Shown here piece by piece: positions 54,089-63,194 of a stretch of DNA of 64,000 bases. Origin of the DNA: Pseudothermotoga thermarum DSM 5069. Lineage in GTDB: Bacteria; Thermotogota; Thermotogae; Thermotogales; DSM-5069. The first letter of the stretch is position 1. Each line of letters opens with the position of its first letter. A model generated the notes under the pieces. It was not told where the DNA came from. It saw nothing but the letters and a program-made list of their open reading frames with translations, and did not search any database. The DNA is taken from positions 1,476,014 to 1,540,013 of the forward strand of contig NC_015707.1 in assembly GCF_000217815.1 (NCBI RefSeq), written 5' to 3'. The position numbers and the translations under genes are program-made.

Positions 54089-54142
54089 ATCACCCTGTAT
54101 TATATATTGGTTGCCAAAAATTTCAAAAGGGTGGGTGAAGGG

Positions 54143-54985
54143 ATGTCAGATGTCTATTTTATCGAAAGGGATCCTTATGCGCCGATAAGACATTGTTATC
54201 CTGTGTCCAAGGTCTTGTACGAGGCAAAGAGCGAATATCAAGACATTTTGGTCTTTGAATCTCCAAAGTTTGGAAAGGTTTTAGTACTCGACGGGGTTGC
54301 CCAATTCGACGAAAAGTTTGAGTTCATCTACCACGAATTTATGGCGCATGTTCCTTTGTGCGCTCACCCAAATCCCGAAACGGTGTTGATAATCGGAGGA
54401 GGGGATGGAGGAGTTTTAAGGGAAGTTCTAAAACACCCGGAAGTTAAAAGGGCTGTCCTTGTGGATATCGACAAAGAAGTGATAGAAACATCGAAAAAAT
54501 TCTTCCCAACACTCGCTGTGGCTTTTGAAGACGAAAGAACGGAAATTCTTTGTGAAGACGGTTTTGCCTACATGCAAAGACACAAAAACGAATTTGACGT
54601 TATCATCGTTGATTCAACCGATCCAGTTGGAATTGCAAGCAGTTTGACGACGGAACAGTTCTTCAAATACGTTTACGAAGCCTTGAAAGATGATGGAATA
54701 TACGTCGGTCAAACCGAGTCGATATATTACCATCTGGAAATAGTTAGAAAAATTCAGCACGAGCTAAAGAAAGTTTTTCCAGTTGTGGATCTTTATACAG
54801 CCGTTATACCAGGATATGCTGGTTATTGGTGGACGATATCTGTTGGTTCCAAAAAATACCAAGTGAGAGAGCCACTCAGGGAATTAAAAGCACCGACGAA
54901 ACTTTACAGCGCGGATATGCACAAACACGCGTTTTTGCCGCAAAGTTTTTACAAAAAATTGCTCAGTGGAGAATACAATCCATAA
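54143..54985 (+). CDS. speE: Spermidine synthase-family aminopropyltransferase
   Basis: About 280 residues with the ATG at 54143 after GGGTGAAGGG. The decarboxylated-SAM site is VLIIGGGDGGVLREVLKH (about 82-99). Further motifs are FIYHEFMAHVPL, LVDIDKEVIE, DVIIVDSTDPVG and GYAGYWWT. It transfers aminopropyl groups to putrescine, agmatine or longer amines; in thermophiles agmatine is a common acceptor, so the exact product is open. With bpsA nearby it suggests a branched-polyamine pathway. A terminator follows 23 bp later. Confidence 0.88.
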   Translation: MSDVYFIERDPYAPIRHCYPVSKVLYEAKSEYQDILVFESPKFGKVLVLDGVAQFDEKFEFIYHEFMAHVPLCAHPNPETVLIIGGGDGGVLREVLKHPEVKRAVLVDIDKEVIETSKKFFPTLAVAFEDERTEILCEDGFAYMQRHKNEFDVIIVDSTDPVGIASSLTTEQFFKYVYEALKDDGIYVGQTESIYYHLEIVRKIQHELKKVFPVVDLYTAVIPGYAGYWWTISVGSKKYQVREPLRELKAPTKLYSADMHKHAFLPQSFYKKLLSGEYNP

Positions 54986-55007
54986 AGAGTGTGGAAGATT
55001 TGAAAAG

Positions 55008-55036
55008 ACAGCAGGGTTTAAGTCCTGCTGTTTTTG
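55008..55036 (+). terminator. Terminator of speE
   Basis: ACAGCAGG, loop GTTTAAGT, CCTGCTGT form an 8-bp stem followed by TTTTG. It argues against the long upstream extension of the next frame. Confidence 0.8.
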
Positions 55037-55074
55037 TTCTGAAAAAAGCTAAAATTGATCAAGGGATGACAACA

Positions 55075-55530
55075 ATGACGCAAGGCATACTTGGCGCAGA
55101 CGTCTTAGTGCAGATTGGAATTGTGGTCAAAGATATAGAGAAAACAGCAAAAGATTATGCGGAATTTTTCGGGGTCGAGGTTCCGCAGATAATTGAAACC
55201 GATGAGTGGGAGAAAGCTCACACCGAATACAATGGTCATCCAACGAAAGCTCGTGCAAAGCTTGTCTTTTTCAAAAATTTCAAAAACATCGAAATCGAGT
55301 TGATTCAACCGAATGAAAATCCTTCTACGTGGAGAGAATTTTTGGACAAACATGGAGAAGGAATTCACCATGTAGCTATTTTGGTGAAGAACATGGATGA
55401 AAAATTGGAAAGCCTCAAGAAGATCGGAATCGGTGTTCTTCAAAAAGGTGATTACGAAGGTGGTAGGTATGCCTACGTGAACAGCGTTGAGAAGCTGAAA
55501 TTCATATTGGAACTTTTGGAGAATTATTGA
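55075..55530 (+). CDS. Methylmalonyl-CoA epimerase-like VOC protein
   Basis: About 151 residues. The start is the ATG at 55075, with AAGGG nine bases earlier; an ATG at 55066 is the alternative. Two VOC (glyoxalase-fold) repeats contain VQIGIVVKDIEKTAKDYAEF and GIHHVAILVKNMDEKLESL, with metal ligands in VQIG, IEIELIQP and IHHVA. The length and LDKHGEGIHHVA motif match methylmalonyl-CoA epimerase, but no mutase or decarboxylase is nearby, so the substrate could differ. Confidence 0.72.
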   Translation: MTQGILGADVLVQIGIVVKDIEKTAKDYAEFFGVEVPQIIETDEWEKAHTEYNGHPTKARAKLVFFKNFKNIEIELIQPNENPSTWREFLDKHGEGIHHVAILVKNMDEKLESLKKIGIGVLQKGDYEGGRYAYVNSVEKLKFILELLENY

Positions 55531-55542
55531 GGGGTGTTGTCA

Positions 55543-56187
55543 ATGAAGACCATTTTGACTTTGTTTGGCGATCATTACCACGACCGTGAGAATCTCTTCA
55601 ACGCCTTCAGGACTGTTCTTGAAGTGGCTGTCAAGGATTGGATATTAGTCGATACAACTGTTGAAGACTTTGAATCTTTTTTGGATCAGCAACCAACCGT
55701 TGTTGTCATAGCAAGGGAAAACAGAATAAATCCAGAGGAGAAAGATGTCAAATACTGGATGACTCAACAAATTGAAGAAAAGATAAAAGATTATGTTCAA
55801 AACGGTGGGAGGCTTTTCGTGTGGCATTCCGGCTTGGCTTCTTATCCGGAAAACGGCGTGTATTGTTCTTTGGTTAAAGGTTATTTCAAATATCATCCAG
55901 ACAAACAAAAGCTCGTTCGGTATCATTCCGATGGCAAACTTGTTTTTGGCAAACAGAAGGTGAACTTTTCGATCTTGGATGAGCACTATTTTGTTTACTG
56001 CGATGAAAAAAGCACCAATGTTTATCTGTACTCAGAGTCGGAGGATGGAAAATCCTTAGCTGGTTGGTGGCATAACTTTGGAAAAGGAAAGGTGGTAGTA
56101 CTTACACCTGCGCATAGCAAAGACGGACTTTTCGATGAAAACTTTCAGATTCTGCTGAAAATGGTGGTCGAAGAACTTTTTGACTAA
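55543..56187 (+). CDS. ThuA-like class I glutamine-amidotransferase-fold protein
   Basis: About 214 residues with the ATG at 55543 after GAGGGGTGTTGTCA. The fold pattern fits ThuA: LTLFGDHYHDRE at the start, YVQNGGRLFVWHSGLASYPE (about 88-107) in the elbow region, and GKGKVVVLTPAHSKDGL near the end. No catalytic cysteine is visible at the elbow. ThuA-type proteins act in sugar metabolism; the substrate is unknown. It follows the epimerase-like gene by 12 bp. Confidence 0.7.
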   Translation: MKTILTLFGDHYHDRENLFNAFRTVLEVAVKDWILVDTTVEDFESFLDQQPTVVVIARENRINPEEKDVKYWMTQQIEEKIKDYVQNGGRLFVWHSGLASYPENGVYCSLVKGYFKYHPDKQKLVRYHSDGKLVFGKQKVNFSILDEHYFVYCDEKSTNVYLYSESEDGKSLAGWWHNFGKGKVVVLTPAHSKDGLFDENFQILLKMVVEELFD

Positions 56188-56233
56188 GTCATCCGCGGGG
56201 TCACAGTATGATGTTATTCTCGGGAGGAGTGCG

Positions 56234-57988
56234 ATGGATGATGTGTTGAAGTGGGTCTTGTTGATTTTATCTTGTCAAGCATTAAATCTGCTCACCAACT
56301 TTGTTCACAGAAATATTCGAAAGTTCGTGAAGGTCTTTGTCAGCGCCTTGCTCGTTTTTGGCTTGGGTTTTTTGTTGCTTCAGTTTCTAAGATTTGAGGG
56401 CAAAGTCTTCTATTTTGATTTGTTTGTTCTAAACTCCTTTCGATTCGGCATTTTGCTTGATCTTTTTTCGATAATTTTTCTATCGATCCTCTCGATTGTG
56501 TATTTGCTTGTTTTGATTCGTTATCTCCCACAACTTGTATCAGATCGTGGTTATTCGTTCTTGATGGATCTTTTTATACTCTTCGCATCGATTGTGGTTT
56601 TGGCTCCGAATTATCTTCAGCTTCTTGTTGGTATGGAACTTGTCGGTATTGTAGAGGTGTTTTTGATCAGCAATGGGTTGAGGAACAAAAGGCAAGCTTC
56701 AAACGTTTATCTGTACTTTAAGTTTGCGGATGTGTTCTATATAACGGGAATGTTGATTCTGTTTGCCTTGTTTGATTCTTTCGATTTTCTGCCATCCTTT
56801 GCCAATCTTTCAGCAAACAACTTGATAGCTGTTTCTGCTGCTTGGCTGTTTCTGATAGTTGCCGCTTTTATAAAGGCAGCACAGTTTCCATTTTATGAAT
56901 GGCTCTACAATTCAGTAGCAGCACCAATTTCGGCATTCATTTTCATCATGATTTTCAAAAGCGGTGTTCTTATAATCTTACGTTCCTTCCCATTGCTTAT
57001 GGCGTGGCAGAGTTTTCACGATACAACCTTTGTCTGGCGGACTTTAACTTGGACTGGAGCAGTTGGCTCGATTGTTGCCGGTGTCCACGGTCTTTTTCAG
57101 AGAGAACACATGAAGATTTTTGCGTTCTCTTCTGCCAGTCAATACGGCTTGATTTTTGCAAGTTTTGGTTTAGCTGGACTTTCCAGAAATCCAACGATTG
57201 GTGTAGCTGGAGCGGTTTTTCATGTTTTGACTTATTCGTTTAGTAAGTCTGCGTTGATTTTTTCTTACGATGTAAAGGCTCTCAACTATAAAGTTCACAA
57301 AGTACTGCTTTTAAGTACGGTTTTGATTTTTACGGGTCTGCCGTTTGCATCCGGTACTTTTTGGAGCAAGGAGTTTATACTTGAATTGGCGTTGGAGACG
57401 CAGAATTTGGCTATTTTCACACTGGTTTTGCTTTCGACAATCTTAACCATTGGTTACTCGTTGAGGATCTATTGGGAATATGACTTCAACAGGGATAAGG
57501 GTAAATTGATTGGATTTTCTATGGTTTTACCGTCGCTAATCCTGATGATGGCTGCTGTTTTTGCAAACAAATCTTTCGGGTATTCTCTCAAAAAGCTGAT
57601 TGGTTATTTATTCGGCTTTCCAACCTATCAATATCATACTCTGTTGTTACCAATTCTTCCGATAACAGTTTACGTTTTCGGTATTTTCATGAGTGTGGTT
57701 CTTGCAAGAAAAACAAGTACGTTGCACGCATCATCTGTTGGTACAATATTGAATGAAAACATGAGTTTGCTTTCGAATATGGCAAAGAAAGTTTTTCAGT
57801 CAGTTTCAAACGGTTTTGGCTCTCTGGAATCATCGATTGATGGATTCAACATCGGTGTGGCAACATTTGTGAATGAGATTTTCTCCTGTCTTCGAAAAAG
57901 TGAATCGAAACTAAATCAAAGTACGCTTATGTTCACCATAGGTTTGTTTGCCCTGATTCTGTTCACCGTGCTTCTTTTGTTCAGATGA
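56234..57988 (+). CDS. NuoL/MrpA-like antiporter subunit, copy 1
   Basis: A 584-residue membrane protein with about 14 helices plus a C-terminal extension. The ATG at 56234 follows GGGAGGAGTGCG. The proton-channel core is recognisable: the glutamate in LLVGMELVGIVEVFL and the lysine in AAFIKAAQFPFYEWLYNS. The usual PD..PTPVSAL stretch is altered to APISAFI. After about residue 500 a long amphipathic segment leads to a last helix (FTIGLFALILFTVLLLF), recalling the NuoL lateral helix. First gene of the operon; the next gene is a close paralogue. Confidence 0.82.
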   Translation: MDDVLKWVLLILSCQALNLLTNFVHRNIRKFVKVFVSALLVFGLGFLLLQFLRFEGKVFYFDLFVLNSFRFGILLDLFSIIFLSILSIVYLLVLIRYLPQLVSDRGYSFLMDLFILFASIVVLAPNYLQLLVGMELVGIVEVFLISNGLRNKRQASNVYLYFKFADVFYITGMLILFALFDSFDFLPSFANLSANNLIAVSAAWLFLIVAAFIKAAQFPFYEWLYNSVAAPISAFIFIMIFKSGVLIILRSFPLLMAWQSFHDTTFVWRTLTWTGAVGSIVAGVHGLFQREHMKIFAFSSASQYGLIFASFGLAGLSRNPTIGVAGAVFHVLTYSFSKSALIFSYDVKALNYKVHKVLLLSTVLIFTGLPFASGTFWSKEFILELALETQNLAIFTLVLLSTILTIGYSLRIYWEYDFNRDKGKLIGFSMVLPSLILMMAAVFANKSFGYSLKKLIGYLFGFPTYQYHTLLLPILPITVYVFGIFMSVVLARKTSTLHASSVGTILNENMSLLSNMAKKVFQSVSNGFGSLESSIDGFNIGVATFVNEIFSCLRKSESKLNQSTLMFTIGLFALILFTVLLLFR

Positions 57989-58062
57989 CTGTGAGAATTG
58001 CCGGTGCGATTTGAATTGATCCAAAAATTAGTGATAATAGTAAGTGGATGAGGTGTTTTTGG

Positions 58063-59904
58063 ATGTCCATGCTGGTCGGAATGATGTTTGGATGTCATGG
58101 ACTGAATATGTTTTCCAACCTTCTTTCTCTTGGTTTGAGAAAGATTTTCAAAATAGTCTCTGGATTGACTATACTTTTAGTGCTTGGGTTTCTACTTGTT
58201 GAATTCTTTAAAGCTGAAGAAGAATTTGTTTTTCTTGATTTAAACCTCGTTGGTGCGTTGCCTTTTAGTTTTGGGATTTTGATTGATCTGTTTTCGCTGG
58301 TTTTTTTGAGCGTTCTTACGATCGTGTATTTTGGAATCTTGATGCGTTATTTTGACAAAATCGTTCACAATCAAAAAAGGTCTTTTCTGCTTGACTTCTT
58401 GTTGCTCTCAGCTTCCTTTGCTGCTTTGTCGCAAAATTACCTTCAGCTTCTTGTTGGCATAGAGCTTGTCGCTATTGCAGAAGTTTTTTTGATCAGCGAT
58501 GGGCTGAAGCATAAGAAAGAAACAGTTAACATCTATCTTTATTTCAAGTTTGCCGATGCTTTGTATATAACTGGTGCTTTGATACTTTTCGCCTGTTTTG
58601 GCAGTTTTGATTTTTTGCCATATAGCTTAGATGCTTCATCGGTAAATCTATTGGTTGTTCCGATAGCCTTGATGCTGTTGCTGGCAGGTGCTTTTGTGAA
58701 GGCGGCACAGTTTCCATTTTACGAGTGGCTTTACAATTCGACCGTGGCACCAATTGAAGTTTTCACCTTCATAATGGTTTTCAAATCTGGTGTTTTGATT
58801 GCTTTTCGAACACTTCCCTTGCTCATGGTATTACAAGATTTTCAGAACATGAATCTCATTTGGCAAACCATGGCATGGGTTGGAACTATAGGTTCGGTTT
58901 TAGCCGGTTTATGCGCGTTGATTCAAGGGAATCATTTAAAACTTTTTGCCTTTTCTTCGGCAAGCCAGTACGGGTTGATTTTTGCAAGCTTAGGGTTGGC
59001 TGGTCTTTCTGAAAATCCTGCAGTTGGTTTGACTGGTGCTCTTTTTCATCTGATGACGTATTCGTTCAGCAAATCTGCCTTGCTTTTTGCATACAGCATG
59101 AGAAACGGCAAATTTCAAAGACTGCTGTTTTTGATTTCAGTACTGGTATACACAGGCTTGCCGTTTGTATCCGGTACTTTTTGGAGCAAAGAACTCATAC
59201 TAGAGTCTGCGTTGCAAGCGCACAGTATAACCATTTTCGGGCTGATGTTGATTTCGGCAACTTTGACAGTTGTTTATTCGACGAGATTGTATTTCGAGTA
59301 TTTGGAAAATGATACGGACACATTGAATAGCAGAGGATATTCGCCGTTGATGAAGTTATCTTCTGGTTTGCCTACCATAATCTTTTTGGCTGCAGCAATT
59401 GTCGAAAACAACTTGTTTGGTCACAAGTTGGAACATCAAATAGAAGAACTTTTACATGTTCCTCACCAAGTTCACCATTCGGCTTTGCTTCCTGTTTTGC
59501 CAATACTTGCCTACGGGATTGGCATCAGCTTGGCTGTTTCTATTTCAAGACTGTCTGATTTTTCACATATTTCAGTTTTTGAAAAGATGGTAAACAAAGG
59601 AATCGGATTGATTTCTGAGGCAGGGAAAGAGTTTTTGAAAGTTACATCAAGCTTTCTTTTACTGGTTGAAAAATTCATGGATGGCATGAACTTTCTTGCA
59701 GTTAGAGTGTTCAATGAAGTATCATCGCTTTTTCTTGTGTTTGAGAAATCTGTTGAACAGATGAACAAATCAGCCATTGTGCCGTTGTTACAAACTTTTA
59801 GATGCCTTAAGAAACTCGAATATAAATTGAACCATGCAACCATCATGTTTATGTCAACTGTTTTGTTTTTGGTTCTGTTTGTAGTCTTTTTGATGGTGAG
59901 GTGA
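58063..59904 (+). CDS. NuoL/MrpA-like antiporter subunit, copy 2
   Basis: A 613-residue paralogue of the previous gene. Matched segments include LLVGIELVAIAEVFLISDGL, VNIYLYFKFADALYITGALI and VKAAQFPFYEWLYNSTVAPI. The channel Glu and Lys are kept, and PTPVSA is again replaced (APIEVFT). The C-terminal extension is longer than in copy 1 and heptad-like before the final helix. The ATG at 58063 follows GAGGTGTTTTTGG. The tandem pair probably arose by duplication and may form two ion-pumping modules in one complex. Confidence 0.82.
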   Translation: MSMLVGMMFGCHGLNMFSNLLSLGLRKIFKIVSGLTILLVLGFLLVEFFKAEEEFVFLDLNLVGALPFSFGILIDLFSLVFLSVLTIVYFGILMRYFDKIVHNQKRSFLLDFLLLSASFAALSQNYLQLLVGIELVAIAEVFLISDGLKHKKETVNIYLYFKFADALYITGALILFACFGSFDFLPYSLDASSVNLLVVPIALMLLLAGAFVKAAQFPFYEWLYNSTVAPIEVFTFIMVFKSGVLIAFRTLPLLMVLQDFQNMNLIWQTMAWVGTIGSVLAGLCALIQGNHLKLFAFSSASQYGLIFASLGLAGLSENPAVGLTGALFHLMTYSFSKSALLFAYSMRNGKFQRLLFLISVLVYTGLPFVSGTFWSKELILESALQAHSITIFGLMLISATLTVVYSTRLYFEYLENDTDTLNSRGYSPLMKLSSGLPTIIFLAAAIVENNLFGHKLEHQIEELLHVPHQVHHSALLPVLPILAYGIGISLAVSISRLSDFSHISVFEKMVNKGIGLISEAGKEFLKVTSSFLLLVEKFMDGMNFLAVRVFNEVSSLFLVFEKSVEQMNKSAIVPLLQTFRCLKKLEYKLNHATIMFMSTVLFLVLFVVFLMVR

Positions 59905-59911
59905 AAATGAT

Positions 59912-61147
59912 ATGATCGTTTTAAATCCGGATATGCTCATCCTTGGAACAATTGTTGTTGTTTCGGTTCTTGTATGGATTTACCAAGTTGAATATATGAA
60001 AGGGGTTAGCAAAGGCTATTATTTTCTCTTTGCAGGATATGTTCTGTCGATGATACTTCTTGCTTTTTCCTTCGGCAATTTGCTTATGTTTTTGATTGCT
60101 TTTGAGTTGACGCTTGTTTTCTCATGGCTGTTGATCAATTTCTGGGGAAGTGGTGAAAGACAAAAAGTTGCTTTGAAATACTTCATCTACACCGAGATTG
60201 GTGCTTTGATGCTTTTTGTAGCCTTCTCAATTTTGTTTGCTTCCTATTCTACCTTTGACGTTGAAAAGCTCAGCTTGTTTACCAAAGATATGCAGAACGT
60301 AGCAGTTTTGATAACCTTAGCTCTTTTCATAAAGAGCGCCATCTTTCCATTTCACAGTTGGATGCCCGATGCTCATGCTGAAGCGCCGACACCGGTAAGT
60401 GCTCTTTTGTCACCTGTCATGATAGGCCTTTCAAATTACTCAATTTTCAGAGTGGTCTTTAGAGTGTTCCCTACTGTTGTATCAAACGAAAGATTTTTGT
60501 TGTTCTTGACAGTTTGTGGGATGTTCAACCTTGTTTACGGCGGAGTTCTTGCAACAAGACAAATTGATCTGAAAAGATACTTAGCCTACTCGAGTATGAG
60601 TCAAATGGGTTATATGCTCCTTGGAATCGCAAGTGCAAACTACTACGGCATAATTGGCAGTATCATAGTTTACGTCAACCACGCTTTTGCAAAGGCAGCT
60701 TTATTCATGATAGCAGGTGCCGTTCACAAAAAGTTTGGTACCAGACAGATAACCGAGCTGAAGGATCTGAGAAATGTTATGCCAAGTTTTTCAACTGCAG
60801 GAATAATGTCGCTTCTTTCACTTTCAGCTGTTCCGCCTTTCGTTGGCTTTTGGGGTGAAATATTCGTTTTCATAGGGTTAATCAAAAGAGGTTTGCAAAG
60901 CGGTCTAAGTTTCTTTATACTCAGTGTGATGGCAATACTTTTCTCGATTTTCACATCTGTTTATGCGATTATTCTCATGAAGAACATCTTTTTTGGTGAA
61001 AAGAAAGTCAGTGAAAAACCAAAGGAAAACAAGCTCATGCTTTTTCCAATCTATGGACTTATCGGATTATCGCTGCTTGTAGGTTTGACGCCGAATTTCG
61101 TTATAAAGTTTATTTCAAAAACAGTTGAACAGTTGTTGGGAAGGTGA
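59912..61147 (+). CDS. MrpD/NuoM/N-like antiporter subunit
   Basis: A 411-residue protein with about 12 helices and canonical proton-channel motifs: FELTLVFSW (Glu) and FIKSAIFPFHSWMPDAHAEAPTPVSALLSP (key Lys, shown here only by its ends FIKSAIF and PTPVSALL in function), then VNHAFAKAALFMIAGA. It should pump H+ or exchange Na+/H+ within the Mrp-type complex. GAGGTGAAAATGAT precedes the ATG. Confidence 0.87.
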   Translation: MIVLNPDMLILGTIVVVSVLVWIYQVEYMKGVSKGYYFLFAGYVLSMILLAFSFGNLLMFLIAFELTLVFSWLLINFWGSGERQKVALKYFIYTEIGALMLFVAFSILFASYSTFDVEKLSLFTKDMQNVAVLITLALFIKSAIFPFHSWMPDAHAEAPTPVSALLSPVMIGLSNYSIFRVVFRVFPTVVSNERFLLFLTVCGMFNLVYGGVLATRQIDLKRYLAYSSMSQMGYMLLGIASANYYGIIGSIIVYVNHAFAKAALFMIAGAVHKKFGTRQITELKDLRNVMPSFSTAGIMSLLSLSAVPPFVGFWGEIFVFIGLIKRGLQSGLSFFILSVMAILFSIFTSVYAIILMKNIFFGEKKVSEKPKENKLMLFPIYGLIGLSLLVGLTPNFVIKFISKTVEQLLGR

Positions 61148-61151
61148 GAGT

Positions 61152-61427
61152 ATGATCGATCTATTGTTGAGAGTGCTTGTTTTTTGTATTCCGGTTTATG
61201 TTTTTGCTTTCTTGCTGCTTGTTGTAAGGATAGTGAAAGGTCCAAAGGTGTACGATAGTTTGCTTGCTTTGGACAACATGAGTTTCCAAGCCGGGGTTAT
61301 AATTGCGCTTATATCGCTCTTGCTTAACTCTTGGAAGTTATCCTTAGTGCCGTTGGTTTTGAGCATAGTTGTATTCTGCGTCGATGTCTACGTAGCCAGA
61401 TATCTTTCCGACAAAGGGGATGAATGA
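61152..61427 (+). CDS. mrpF: MrpF-like antiporter subunit
   Basis: A 91-residue protein with three helices. The motif RIVKGPKVYDSLLALDNMS (about 26-44) is characteristic of MrpF/MnhF. AAGGTGAGAGT precedes the ATG. It overlaps mrpG by 8 bp. Confidence 0.88.
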   Translation: MIDLLLRVLVFCIPVYVFAFLLLVVRIVKGPKVYDSLLALDNMSFQAGVIIALISLLLNSWKLSLVPLVLSIVVFCVDVYVARYLSDKGDE

Positions 61428-61785
61428 TTTGGAAATTGTCAAAAATGTTTTTTTAATCTTCAGCTCTTTTCTCATAATCCTTGGTGCGTTTGCAAGTTTA
61501 ATGTCTGCCATCGGAATGTTCAGGTTCAAAGACTATTTTTTGAGAATCCATGCAAGTACGGTTGGAACGATATGGGGATCTGTGGTACCACTTCTTGGAG
61601 TTGCTCTGTTTGCACTCTTTGATGACAAACTTGGAAGTGGAAGATATGTAATCGCATCCAATTCTTTTTTGACAGCTGCTGTCTTTTTCATCGTAGGTCC
61701 ACTTGGTACTCATCTTCTGACAAGATCTGTGTACAAATTGAGAAAGGGGAAGTGTGGCGATGCTAACACCAAAGTTGATATTTGA
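61420..61785 (+). CDS. mrpG: MrpG-like antiporter subunit
   Basis: A 121-residue protein with three helices. ASLMSAIGMFRFKDYFLRIH (about 25-44) followed by ASTVGT is the MrpG/MnhG signature. The ATG at 61420 sits directly on AAAGGGG; the TTG at 61429 has better spacing and may be the real start. It ends inside the next gene. Confidence 0.86.
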   Translation: MNDLEIVKNVFLIFSSFLIILGAFASLMSAIGMFRFKDYFLRIHASTVGTIWGSVVPLLGVALFALFDDKLGSGRYVIASNSFLTAAVFFIVGPLGTHLLTRSVYKLRKGKCGDANTKVDI

Positions 61786-62020
61786 TCTTACACTTGTATC
61801 GATGGCGTTTTTCTCGTTGGTTGCGGTTTACTTTTGCATAGTTGAGAAAGATTTGCTAAAAGCTTTGATAATATCTGCTCTTCAGAGTCTTATGTACACG
61901 GTGATATTTTTCCTCTTGAAAGCACCCGACATCGCCTTAGTTTACATCGCAGTTTCCGGTGGTATTTATTCGGCGGTGATACTCTTTCTGATTTACAAAA
62001 CAAAGAGATTTGAAGACTGA
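61760..62020 (+). CDS. DUF4040/MbhD-like antiporter subunit
   Basis: About 86 residues with three helices. LKALIISALQSLMYTVIFFL and APDIALVYIAVSGGIYSAV match the DUF4040 module that forms part of the C-terminus of MrpA, or stands alone as MbhD. The ATG at 61760 is chosen over a GTG six bases earlier. It overlaps the end of mrpG by 26 bp. Confidence 0.82.
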   Translation: MLTPKLIFDLTLVSMAFFSLVAVYFCIVEKDLLKALIISALQSLMYTVIFFLLKAPDIALVYIAVSGGIYSAVILFLIYKTKRFED

Positions 62021-62031
62021 GGAGAGGGACA

Positions 62032-62793
62032 ATGAAAAGACTTGTTCACATAACAGTGTTGACAGCTTGCGCCGTTTTGTTGAGCTTTTTTGTGCATTCT
62101 TTAACTGGATTGGATGTGGAAGAACGTGTGTCAATCTGGTATTTCAAAGCAGCTTTTAACCCAGAGAATCGCTATGAATCTTGTATGTCTCCACAGACAG
62201 TTGCATCAATAGTTTGGGATTTTAGGGGAATTGATACGTTCTTCGAAACTGCCACGCTGTTTTTCTCTTTGGTTGGAATATTGGTTCTTTTCAAAGAGGA
62301 AAAAATCGGTTCAGGAGAGCAATGTGACAGCATTTATGCTCAGACGGGTTTGAAGATAACCTTTCTGTTGATGCTTGTGATGAGTTTCTCTTTGACAATT
62401 TTTGGTCACATTTCACCTGGTGGTGGTTTTCAAGGAGGTACACTTGCTGCTACAGCTGTTCTTGTTTTGGTTGTAGGTTATTCTTTGGAATTTTTGGTAA
62501 AAGAAAAAGGTATCACTTTGGATAAGTTTATATACCTTCGCATGTTTGGGCTAACTGGTATATTTGTGGTATCACTTTTACCGCTGATTGGAAGAATCTT
62601 TGGAAAAGGTGGATATATATTCCAGAATCTTGCAAAAAGCCAGGAAAACTTTGGCTTTCCAGCAACCTTACTTGGAATGCACATAAGTGGTTCCATATTT
62701 CTCTACAATTTGTTCGAGTTTTTGGCAGTTCTTGGTGGTTTTTCGCTGGTGACAATTATCCTGAGCCATGTTGAATTGGACAGAGGTGAATGA
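62032..62793 (+). CDS. mrpB: MrpB-like antiporter subunit (MbhE+MbhF layout)
   Basis: A 253-residue protein. The N-terminal part (FRGIDTFFETATLFFSLVGI, about 63-82) matches the MbhE/MrpA-C module. The C-terminal part (FGHISPGGGFQGGTLAATAV, about 124-143) is the MrpB signature. So two subunits that are separate in Mbh clusters are fused here. GAGGAGAGGGACA precedes the ATG. Confidence 0.85.
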   Translation: MKRLVHITVLTACAVLLSFFVHSLTGLDVEERVSIWYFKAAFNPENRYESCMSPQTVASIVWDFRGIDTFFETATLFFSLVGILVLFKEEKIGSGEQCDSIYAQTGLKITFLLMLVMSFSLTIFGHISPGGGFQGGTLAATAVLVLVVGYSLEFLVKEKGITLDKFIYLRMFGLTGIFVVSLLPLIGRIFGKGGYIFQNLAKSQENFGFPATLLGMHISGSIFLYNLFEFLAVLGGFSLVTIILSHVELDRGE

Positions 62794-63194
62794 AAATGGA
62801 TTGGGCGCTTTCCTTGACAGCGTCTTTCGTGATACTCAACTTTCTTCTTGCCTTGATATTCTTCATCGTCAAGAAGAACTTGATCAAGAAACTGATACTG
62901 CTTACGATTGCAACCGATTCGATAAACCTTCTTGCCATTTTTGTGGGTTATCGCAAATGGATTGACAAACAAACTTCTCCAGAGGTACCGATTTTTGACA
63001 ACCTTTATCCAAACTTAAACCAAGTTGAAGAACTTGCAAAAAGAGCCGTGGATCCACTTCCACAGGCTTTCGTTTTGACTTCGATAGTTATAGAGCTTGC
63101 CATTCTGATGGTCATAGTCTTTTTCATTCTCAAATTCTACATTCTTACAAAGACTCTGAATTACGATAGCATTGAAAGGCGTGAAAATGAGTGA
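62790..63194 (+). CDS. mrpC: MrpC/NuoK-like antiporter subunit
   Basis: A 134-residue protein with three helices, starting in the stop of mrpB (ATGA). DSINLLAIFVGY and DPLPQAFVLTSIVIELAILM (about 84-103) are typical of MrpC/NuoK. A 30-residue loop (about 58-85) between helices 2 and 3 is longer than usual. The stop overlaps the GTG of mrpE. Confidence 0.85.
   Translation: MKMDWALSLTASFVILNFLLALIFFIVKKNLIKKLILLTIATDSINLLAIFVGYRKWIDKQTSPEVPIFDNLYPNLNQVEELAKRAVDPLPQAFVLTSIVIELAILMVIVFFILKFYILTKTLNYDSIERRENE

Noticed and set aside
54826-55074. Upstream extension of the epimerase-like gene
   Set aside because: It overlaps speE out of frame and crosses the speE terminator; homology begins only near 55075.
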